From: Bacteroidota bacterium
Lineage (GTDB): Bacteria > Bacteroidota > Bacteroidia > Bacteroidales > JAAUTT01
Assembly (NCBI GenBank): GCA_021779665.1
Contig: JAJYAG010000066.1
Span: 1-32,684, forward strand
DNA: 32,684 bases
Reading direction: 5' to 3'
Positions 22,991 to 30,464 of the stretch are shown piece by piece; position 1 is the stretch's first letter, and the number at the start of each line of letters is the position of its first letter. The notes below the pieces were generated by a model, which worked only from the letters and a program-made list of their open reading frames with translations, was not told where the DNA came from and searched no databases. Made by a program: the position numbers and the translations under genes.

Positions 22991-25393
22991 ATGAAAGCAA
23001 CTATACTCCGCCAACCAATATTCTCGGGAATAATAGCATTAATGACCGGAATTTCAGCATATGCACAGCCCTCGTACCGTATAGAAGGGAAACTCCACAA
23101 TTTTATAGAAAACAAACCTGTTGAGTTTGCAAGCGTTTCGCTTCACCATCTGCCTGACAGCTCACTGGTTACAGGAGCTATTTCCGACACCAGCGGGCGA
23201 TTCTCAATAAGTAACCTTAAAGAAGGAAATTATTTTATTAAGGTGAGCTGTATTGGATTTAAACCTGCGTTAAAAAACGGAATTCAGCTGAATTCAAATT
23301 CCCCGACATTCAATATGGGTATAGTAGAGTTAAATGCAGAAGCTCAGACTTTAAAGGAAGTTACCGTTGAAGGTGAACGGTTAAAGGGTGTTGCCGAAGT
23401 TGATAAAACTGTTTACACCATCAACAGTAAAGCAACAGTAGCAGCACACTCCGGTTTGGAACTTCTGCGTCAGGTTCCTGCCGTGCAGGTCGATTTTCAG
23501 AACAATATTTCACTCGAAGGAAAGTCGAACATTATGGTGCTGGTTGATGGTAAACAGCGCGACAAGGAATATCTTGCGCAGCTTAACCCGAACAGCATCG
23601 ATAAAATTGAAGTTATGACCAATCCTTCGGTTAAATACGAAGCTGATGTTACCGGTGTAATTAATATCATTTTAAAGCGAGAAAAGAAACATGGAATATC
23701 CGGACAATTCAGGCCCGAAATTCCATTGTCGGAGCGTGTGGTTCTTTCGAATACAAATGCAAGTATTGAGTATGGATACAACAAATTCAGAGTATTTGTT
23801 TCCAGTTATGCCAATTTCCAAAAGTTCGAGCTGTTAAATACCAACGACCGTATCAATTTTGATAATGAAAATTCTACAAGATACTATCAAAGAGGAGAGG
23901 GGAGTGCTAAGTTCTATTCTCTGGGAATCGATTTTGGAATCGACTATTTCATTAACAGCAGAAATACCTTAAATCTCTATAGCAATACACGCCCAATAAG
24001 CGGAAGAACCTTTAAGACCGATGGATTCAAGGAATTATACCTGAACGATCAGTTACAAACCTATATCGATGGTTATAGTTACGATCATGGCGAAAATACC
24101 TCAAATTATTTCTCGGCTTTTTATAAGCGTACTTTTGAGAAACCATCTCAGGAACTTACCCTGGATGTTAATTACTCAAACTATTCCAATAACCGCGACG
24201 CCAATTATCGTGATCAATATTATCAGAACGACAGGATCACTCCATCAGGGAACCTGTTAGACCGACGGGAATTAGGCGACGATCGTCGTGATGCATTTGG
24301 TTTGAAGCTGGATTATGTTCAGCCTTTAAGTAAAGATCAAAGAATAGGTCTCGGGTATAATAACTACTCGCAATGGATTGATAATAAGTTTTTTGTTGAA
24401 TCGGATGCAACGGAAAATAATCTCCGTTACAACGAACAACGTCATGCGGCTTACACCTCTTATACCGGTAAAGTAAAGAACTTAAGTATTCAGGCTGGTT
24501 TGCGTTACGAACTTTCTTTAATTGACATAAACAATGCTACTAAAATTGACTACGACTGCTTTCTGCCTCAATTAACACTTCAGCAGAAAATTGGGAAAAG
24601 CAATACTTTTAAATTATCATACAGAAGATCTATTCAACGGCCGGGTATCAGCAACCTGAATCCTTTTGTAAATCAAATAGACTCCATCACAATCTCAAGA
24701 GGTAATCCTTATTTGAAACCTTCGTACAGCAACAAAGCCGAATTGAATTACAGTGTCCCTGTTAAAAATAGTTATGTTTCGGCTGGGGTTTACTATAATT
24801 ATTTCACTGATAATTTTCAAAGGGTAACCCGAATTGTGAACGGACGGATCTCCGAAACATTTGTTGACAACATTGGCACCGGTGCCGAATATGGAGTAAA
24901 CTTCTCAGGATCGATCAAAATCTCAAAGTGGTGGCAGTTTAATCCTTACGTTTGCTTATACAACGTTCAGCTCGAAGAAAGCAAGGATTATCAGATTGCA
25001 CGCGAGCAAAAACTTTCGTATCGGATAAATGCCACTTCAACCTTTACCTTGCCTAAAAAGTTCAGCATCTTTGTTTATACCCAGGTGAACAGCCCTTATA
25101 TAAGCACTCAAAACACCAATAAGCGTGAGCCTATGTATGTTCTTGGTATCGAAAAACAGGTGAAAACCAGCTTTAAATTTACACTAACAACTATTAATCC
25201 GTTTAACAGATATTTCAATATATCGAATACCGTAACCGAATCGGAAAATTTCTGGCAGGAAAGTATCACAAGGCTGTATATTCAAAATCTTATTATGCTG
25301 AGGGCCAGTTATACTTTCAATTATGGAAATAAAATAAAGAAACTGGAGCGTCAGAAGGAAGTAGAAAACGAAGGCAACAAATCGATGTTCTAA
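22991..25393 (+). CDS. TonB-dependent receptor-like outer-membrane barrel protein (copy 2)
   Basis: This 800-residue protein is a close paralogue of the preceding gene, with the same order: signal peptide (cleavage about residue 25, YAQ/P), carboxypeptidase-like domain, plug and barrel. The plug, from VEGERLKGV to NIILKREKKHG, is almost identical. Differences gather in the outer-loop parts of the barrel, for example around residues 255-310 and 400-450, where ligand-binding loops are expected. The closing strand MLRASYTFNYGNKIKKLERQKEVE also matches. The pair arose by tandem duplication that included the leader, then diverged. A functional difference in ligand is inferred. Confidence 0.9.
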   Translation: MKATILRQPIFSGIIALMTGISAYAQPSYRIEGKLHNFIENKPVEFASVSLHHLPDSSLVTGAISDTSGRFSISNLKEGNYFIKVSCIGFKPALKNGIQLNSNSPTFNMGIVELNAEAQTLKEVTVEGERLKGVAEVDKTVYTINSKATVAAHSGLELLRQVPAVQVDFQNNISLEGKSNIMVLVDGKQRDKEYLAQLNPNSIDKIEVMTNPSVKYEADVTGVINIILKREKKHGISGQFRPEIPLSERVVLSNTNASIEYGYNKFRVFVSSYANFQKFELLNTNDRINFDNENSTRYYQRGEGSAKFYSLGIDFGIDYFINSRNTLNLYSNTRPISGRTFKTDGFKELYLNDQLQTYIDGYSYDHGENTSNYFSAFYKRTFEKPSQELTLDVNYSNYSNNRDANYRDQYYQNDRITPSGNLLDRRELGDDRRDAFGLKLDYVQPLSKDQRIGLGYNNYSQWIDNKFFVESDATENNLRYNEQRHAAYTSYTGKVKNLSIQAGLRYELSLIDINNATKIDYDCFLPQLTLQQKIGKSNTFKLSYRRSIQRPGISNLNPFVNQIDSITISRGNPYLKPSYSNKAELNYSVPVKNSYVSAGVYYNYFTDNFQRVTRIVNGRISETFVDNIGTGAEYGVNFSGSIKISKWWQFNPYVCLYNVQLEESKDYQIAREQKLSYRINATSTFTLPKKFSIFVYTQVNSPYISTQNTNKREPMYVLGIEKQVKTSFKFTLTTINPFNRYFNISNTVTESENFWQESITRLYIQNLIMLRASYTFNYGNKIKKLERQKEVENEGNKSMF

Positions 25394-25410
25394 CCCTAAA
25401 TTAATATAAG

Positions 25411-25440
25411 AAGCCGCATTGGATCAAACCAATGCGGCTT
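25411..25440. terminator. Bidirectional hairpin terminator between receptor copy 2 and hemerythrin
   Basis: A perfect 12-bp stem (AAGCCGCATTGG with CCAATGCGGCTT, 6-nt loop) is followed on the plus strand by TGTGTTTT. The hemerythrin gene converges from the other side with its stop 7 bp away, so one hairpin can serve both. Confidence 0.8.
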
Positions 25441-25446
25441 TGTGTT

Positions 25447-25851
25447 TTAATCAGCCCCTTTTCCCAGAAAAGCAACGAACTTTTTATCTGTATTTAATAT
25501 GTGACCTGAAAACCAGACTTTCAGGAACTTGAGTAACCTTAGGTTGATGGTTGTACTTTTATTTTCCATATCGGCAGTCAGTTTGTTTAGTCTGTCGATA
25601 AAAATTTGATGTTCAGCTTTATGGGCATCTATTTTCGGGTAATTGGATGCAACCATCTGGTCCTCTTCCAGTTTAAAATGGTAATCGGTATAGTCTTTCA
25701 GACCTTTCAGAATATCAATTATTTCTTCTCTGTCCTTTGTTGTTTGCAGTGCCAGATTTAATTTATTAATAAAAACAAAAACCCTTTGGTGTTGCTCGTC
25801 AATTTTGTCATCACCGGTGTTGTACTCCTTCTCCCACTTAACGTAATTCAT
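25447..25851 (-). CDS. Bacteriohemerythrin
   Basis: The start is taken at ATG 25851 (MNYVKWEKEYNTG), because the longer frame begins with a TTG at 25863 and its extra residues (MCAK) are not family-like. This gives 134 residues. All seven diiron ligands are present: H21 (DEQHQRV), H58 and E62 (YHFKLEE), H77 and H81 (DAHKAEHQ), H117 and D122 (GHILNTDKK). Hemerythrins bind O2 reversibly at a non-heme diiron site; bacterial single-domain versions act in oxygen storage, delivery or sensing. No sensor or output domain is attached. Its 5' side (25852-26036) holds no gene, and I see no clear promoter there. Confidence 0.95.
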   Translation of the reverse strand: MNYVKWEKEYNTGDDKIDEQHQRVFVFINKLNLALQTTKDREEIIDILKGLKDYTDYHFKLEEDQMVASNYPKIDAHKAEHQIFIDRLNKLTADMENKSTTINLRLLKFLKVWFSGHILNTDKKFVAFLGKGAD

Positions 25852-26036
25852 TTTCGCACACAATTATGGTTTTGTAAAGCAATATAGCTTTCTATTAAAA
25901 TTAGGAAATATTTGTGAGAAAAATATCGATTTTGTTTTTTTTCAATCCTTCCAGGTTGTTAATTCAAAAGAAAATTTTACCGCTCAGATTCGATAAAACT
26001 AAAGTTTGAAAGTTCTCAGGAATAAGCAGTCCGATA

Positions 26037-27278
26037 CTAATCTTCAGTTTTATTTACGGTTTTAGGTTTTAAAACGGTTAACTGGAGAATAATGGTAATT
26101 ACAACTACAATGGAAAGCAGTGCAAAGTCGTGACGCATGTTGCCCGCATCAGCCGATTTTCCGAGAAATCCGGTAATTAGCGCACCCGAAGAAATACCGG
26201 CAAGGTTCATGAGGCCATATCCAGTGGCACGATAGCGAGGCGAAACAAACTGACAAAGAATGGGCATATTGTTTACATCGAAAATTCCGAAGCCCAGTCC
26301 AAAAGAAACGCCTCCAAGCATAATGAGCCAGAAACTGTTTCCATAGCCCAATAAAAACAAGGCCGGGATGGTGAATGATAAGCCCACAACACCCGTATAG
26401 ATTCGTCCTTTCAGCGTTTTCTGCACCCACCGGTCCGATATATAACCTCCAAGGATTACCCCGATCAGCGAGGAAAAAGCGGTGGTGATGGTAGCGAGCG
26501 GACCTGCTTTGGCCATGTCCATGTGCATGGCATCGGAAAACAGGGTTGGCAGCCAGTTTTTTACAGCCCATCCCGGAAAGCTTGGGGCCGAGAAATAGAA
26601 AAGAATGATCCAGAAGGCAATATTCCCGAAAAGGATGCTTAATCCCTTAAATGCACCCGAAAGCTCGAGTTTGAAGGATGATTTTTGCGTGGTATCGACG
26701 GAATAGGTTTTTTTCTCTCTTAAAAGGGCCAGCAAAATGATGCTGTAAGCCATCCCGAGCAGTCCAAACGAATGGAAAGTCCACTGCCACGAGAAAAGAC
26801 TGGAGATAGTGGCGCCAAAACCACCGAATGCCTGTCCCAGGTATACTCCCGAAAGATGGATGCCAATCGCAAGCGAGCGGTTTTTACCCTGATGGTAGTC
26901 GGCAATGAGCGCCAGACCTGCAGGCATGTAAAGTGCTTCGCTTACGCCCATTACGGCTCTCAGAAAATAGAGTTGGTTAAAATTCTGGGCATACCCCATC
27001 ATAAGCGTCACGCCCGACCATACAAACAAACTGCCTACTATCAGCCATTTGCGGTTAATGCGGTCGGCAATAATACCCGAAACCGGACTCATCAGGGCAT
27101 AAATCCACAGGAAAACGGCCATCAACCGACCAAAGTTTTCGGCTTTGGCAAGTTCGGCAATATCTTTCATCATCGATGGTTTCATGGTCGAAAGCATTTG
27201 CCTGTCGAGATAATTCAAAAGAGCGACCATCCAGAGAAGGCCAACCACTAACCAGGGGTAGAATTTTTTGTTCTGCAT
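26037..27278 (-). CDS. MFS transporter of the anion/cation symporter type
   Basis: This 413-residue protein has 12 predicted membrane helices in two halves. The first helix (PWLVVGLLWMVALLNYLDRQMLSTM) contains the NYLDRQ motif common in hexuronate/galactonate-type MFS transporters, and the loop after helix 2 carries the family-typical DRINRKW (residues 71-77). It probably imports a sugar acid or a glycan breakdown product with a cation. It is the last gene of the putative carbohydrate operon: its ATG lies 64 bp after the stop of the DUF3748 gene. Substrate specificity is inferred from the neighbouring glycan-degrading genes and not from sequence. Confidence 0.88.
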   Translation of the reverse strand: MQNKKFYPWLVVGLLWMVALLNYLDRQMLSTMKPSMMKDIAELAKAENFGRLMAVFLWIYALMSPVSGIIADRINRKWLIVGSLFVWSGVTLMMGYAQNFNQLYFLRAVMGVSEALYMPAGLALIADYHQGKNRSLAIGIHLSGVYLGQAFGGFGATISSLFSWQWTFHSFGLLGMAYSIILLALLREKKTYSVDTTQKSSFKLELSGAFKGLSILFGNIAFWIILFYFSAPSFPGWAVKNWLPTLFSDAMHMDMAKAGPLATITTAFSSLIGVILGGYISDRWVQKTLKGRIYTGVVGLSFTIPALFLLGYGNSFWLIMLGGVSFGLGFGIFDVNNMPILCQFVSPRYRATGYGLMNLAGISSGALITGFLGKSADAGNMRHDFALLSIVVVITIILQLTVLKPKTVNKTED

Positions 27279-27342
27279 TTTCGAGTTGTATTACGCCTAA
27301 GATCCGTTCCGGAAAATCAGGTTTGCTGTAAATTTAGTTTTC

Positions 27343-28710
27343 TTATTTTAAACTGATCGTGAAGATTTGTTTTTTCTCCTCTTTGCCGTCAGCTTTTACA
27401 TTTCTGTTGAAGGCTATTGTGCTTCCGTCGTTCGAAAGTACAATGTTGGAAGGTGCTTCGGCCGTTGGTGCGGTGAGAATTTTTAGACGTTTTTCGAAAG
27501 TGTCTTCCGAGACCTCGCAGCTCACAATGCTGTTGTTCCATGCATAATATACTTTTTTACCATCGGGACTCCAGCGCACTCCGCTCTGTACATCCTTTTC
27601 GTGGAAAGTAAGCTGAACGGGAGCTCCTCCTGTGGGCTTCATCAGAAATACCTGCTGAACACCAGCCGTGTCCTTTGCCTGGTAGGCAATGTATTTCCCA
27701 TCGGCCGACGAACGTACAACACCTCCGCAACCGGGAAACTTCGTATCGGCAGTGTGTGTCAACCGTCGTTGTGCTGTTCCTTTTGGCGGCATGGGGAACG
27801 ATGTTTGCGAGCCCTGAAGCGGTCCATATTCGCCGGGCACGTTAATGGAATCGGGAATATCGGCCACAAACAGTTCATCTACCTGTTTGCCTTCTCTTGA
27901 GGTTACTTTCCCCAGGAAAGCTCTTGCGTTCTGCCAGGTTCCATCGGCTTTCAGGTAACCTTGTGTTCCTACCCAGCTGTCGGATGCGGCATTGCTTATC
28001 TCGTCGCTTCCGGGAACAGGGTTGGGAACCACCCTTACTATTACTGCGCTGAACCATTCGCCCTGCACATTTTCTCCGTCAGCATTCTTCTTGACTGTAT
28101 TTTTATGATTTTGGACCGAAACGGCAATGGTTCTCAGGTTCCATTTCACACCGGTTGAGTCTTCCAGGTGTTTCATAATGGCGTCGTTATAGGTGTAGCC
28201 CACCCATTTGCCATCGCGGCGCCATTCGTGACGGTGGGTTCCTCCGCGCAAAGCCCCTGCAGTAAACGGCGGGATGATATCGCGGGAGTCCATGTAAACA
28301 GTAACATTCGGGTTATTTGTGTTCACGATCACTCCCGTACGTCGCCATTGCTGGTAAGGGTTTTCTTTGCTACACGACGATAAACCGTGAATAAATATTA
28401 CCTTTTCCTCAAGAGGATGGTAACTTACAGCGCCTACACCGGGTCCCCATTCCTGATTGTCGGGGATATTAAAAAGAACCTGAATTTCTCCGGTTTCCGT
28501 GTTTACCCGTTCGATGGAGGCACAGCCGCCTATTCCGCCTTCAACCGTGCGGGTGTCGTATACAAGCCATTTCCCATCGGGAGAGAAATTATCGTTGTTA
28601 TCCAGATCATGATTCTTATCTCCGGATGTTATCTGAGTTTCTTTCAGATAGTTTGTTGTTGAGGTGCAAGTTCCCATAACCAACAGTAAGATTAAGATTT
28701 GAAGTTTCAA
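27343..28710 (-). CDS. DUF3748 (YidR-like) beta-propeller lipoprotein
   Basis: The only usable start is TTG 28710, since no ATG lies nearby in frame; it gives 455 residues. The first residues MKLQILILLLVMGTC form a short lipoprotein-type signal with a cysteine at 15, not a perfect lipobox. The rest resembles E. coli YidR (DUF3748), a TolB-like six-bladed propeller. Matches are NFSPDGKWLVYDTRTVEGG, VSYHPLEEKVIFIHGL, TAGALRGGTHRHEWRRDGKWVGYTYNDAIM, PVPGSDEISNAASDSWVGTQGY and the PKGTAQRRLTHTADTKFPGCGG segment. The family function is unknown. It lies between a glycoside hydrolase and a sugar transporter, so a role in substrate binding or processing is inferred. Confidence 0.9.
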   Translation of the reverse strand: MKLQILILLLVMGTCTSTTNYLKETQITSGDKNHDLDNNDNFSPDGKWLVYDTRTVEGGIGGCASIERVNTETGEIQVLFNIPDNQEWGPGVGAVSYHPLEEKVIFIHGLSSCSKENPYQQWRRTGVIVNTNNPNVTVYMDSRDIIPPFTAGALRGGTHRHEWRRDGKWVGYTYNDAIMKHLEDSTGVKWNLRTIAVSVQNHKNTVKKNADGENVQGEWFSAVIVRVVPNPVPGSDEISNAASDSWVGTQGYLKADGTWQNARAFLGKVTSREGKQVDELFVADIPDSINVPGEYGPLQGSQTSFPMPPKGTAQRRLTHTADTKFPGCGGVVRSSADGKYIAYQAKDTAGVQQVFLMKPTGGAPVQLTFHEKDVQSGVRWSPDGKKVYYAWNNSIVSCEVSEDTFEKRLKILTAPTAEAPSNIVLSNDGSTIAFNRNVKADGKEEKKQIFTISLK

Positions 28711-28865
28711 TTTTATGTAATTTAATTGAAAAATGATTGAATTTGTGCTAATGTCTGATGATGCGCTCTATTTTACTTCTTTTATTTTGAAGAAAGTATG
28801 TTAAATTTTAACCTGAAAAGGGCATTTCGGGTTTCAAAACACCCAAAATTTATCAAGATCCTTTA

Positions 28866-30422
28866 TCAGAGTTCTTTCTTTTCGGTTTGGGAAACAGTGG
28901 TATCGTTTAATCCTTTTGACTGATGCACCGAAAAATCGCTTACATTTTTAAGAATAAACTGAGGTGTACCCTCGCTCTTCTGTGCATCAATATTGCTGAA
29001 AACTGCATCGTGTACATCGTCGAGGACAAAGGCCGGTCGTTCGTCGCGGTTCAGGCACCTTAACACAACATCGTTAACCCTTAAACCTTTAACATAACGG
29101 AAATACATGCCATACGCCGGCAACGTGTGCCAGCGGTATGGATCGGGGTACATGTCGATATTTTGTGGAACTTCTTTTTCGATAGCAGATTTGGGACCGC
29201 CGCCACAGTAATAAATTCTGATGTTGCTTAAACTCACATCTTCAATATAATACCCGGGAATACCCATCACCATGCCGGCACCTACCTCCGGAAACTTGGG
29301 ACGTCCCCCGACATCATAAACAATCATGTTGCTTATTGAAATTCTCCTGCAAACACCTGTGGGTGTTCCTTCCGGGCCTCGCATACGGGCATTCAGGCGA
29401 ATGAAAAAGGGCGTGTCGGTTACGTCGCGCATGGTAATGTTGCTGATGACAATATCTTCAATAATGCCCCCATCGGCAGTTTCGATGCAAAGACCACGCG
29501 AGTGTTCAAATACACAGTTGCTTACAGCTATATTTCTAAAACCTCCGTTCGATTCTGTTCCCATTTTTAATCGTCCCGTGATACTGTGTTTGGCGTCAGG
29601 TGCTTCATCCTTGAAGTCCTTTTTAAAGGTGCCGTCCATCAATGTGCCGTGATCGTAGCCATAAACGTGGCAGTTGGTAATGGTTACATTCTCGGTTGCA
29701 CGGGCATAACCAAGCGCAAACGACGATTTGAGGCATAATCCGTCATCAGTGGGGGAGTTTATGTTGCAGTTGGAAATACGAACATTCCTGCAGCAGTCAA
29801 TGTCGAAAGCATCCCGGTCGGCATCGGCTCTTACGTTGTCAATGGTAAGATTGTCAACACCTGTTGTCAGGATGCAGAAATGACCGCCATGAAGTATAGA
29901 AATGTCCCTGATGGTCACATTGCAGCAGTTTTTAAGGCCAATGGCTTTGTTACCTGAACCTTTGATTTCGGGCTTATCGTAGGTGTAAAGGCCTTTTCCC
30001 CAAATCATCCCCTGACCAGTAATGGCGATGTCGTGCAGACTGTCGCCGTAAATAAGGCTGTTGCGCCAGTAGCTGTGGCCAAAGTCCTGGAACTTCTTAT
30101 ACCACGCATCTTCTTCGGGCAAGTCGTAGCCCGATGTGCCCGTTTCCTTATCGCCAATGAGCACCGCTCCCTGATCCAGATAGAGCGTTATCTTACTTTT
30201 CATCCGGATGGTGTACGACAAAAAATTTCCGGCAGGAAAATATACAGTTCCTCCGCCGTTTTTGGAAGCTGCTTCGATGGCCGCATTGATGGCTTTGGTG
30301 CAGTTGGTCTTTCCATCGCCTTTAGCGCCGAATTTCAAAATATTGTACATTCCATCGCCAGCCGAAAGCTGTGTAACCAATATCATCAGGAATGTGAAAA
30401 GGACTAACTTTTTGGTTGTCAT
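28866..30422 (-). CDS. Secreted GH28-type right-handed beta-helix glycoside hydrolase
   Basis: This 518-residue protein has a signal peptide (MTTKKLVLFTFLMILVTQLSAGD). It opens with the GH28 hallmark YNILKFGAKGDGKTNCTKAINAAIEAA and AAG..VYFPAG. The beta helix contains DADRDAFDIDCCRNVRI (about 200-216) in place of the classical NTDG, TDDGLCLKS (225-233) for the catalytic aspartates, and RLKMGTESNGG (284-294) for the RIK region. This suggests a GH28-like pectin or rhamnogalacturonan hydrolase, but the histidine of the usual GHG is not obvious, so the exact activity is uncertain. It starts 42 bp after the GH38 stop and is therefore probably co-transcribed with it. Confidence 0.85.
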   Translation of the reverse strand: MTTKKLVLFTFLMILVTQLSAGDGMYNILKFGAKGDGKTNCTKAINAAIEAASKNGGGTVYFPAGNFLSYTIRMKSKITLYLDQGAVLIGDKETGTSGYDLPEEDAWYKKFQDFGHSYWRNSLIYGDSLHDIAITGQGMIWGKGLYTYDKPEIKGSGNKAIGLKNCCNVTIRDISILHGGHFCILTTGVDNLTIDNVRADADRDAFDIDCCRNVRISNCNINSPTDDGLCLKSSFALGYARATENVTITNCHVYGYDHGTLMDGTFKKDFKDEAPDAKHSITGRLKMGTESNGGFRNIAVSNCVFEHSRGLCIETADGGIIEDIVISNITMRDVTDTPFFIRLNARMRGPEGTPTGVCRRISISNMIVYDVGGRPKFPEVGAGMVMGIPGYYIEDVSLSNIRIYYCGGGPKSAIEKEVPQNIDMYPDPYRWHTLPAYGMYFRYVKGLRVNDVVLRCLNRDERPAFVLDDVHDAVFSNIDAQKSEGTPQFILKNVSDFSVHQSKGLNDTTVSQTEKKEL

Positions 30423-30464
30423 GATAGATTCAGTTTGATGTTAATCAATGAGCAACTTTCATCT

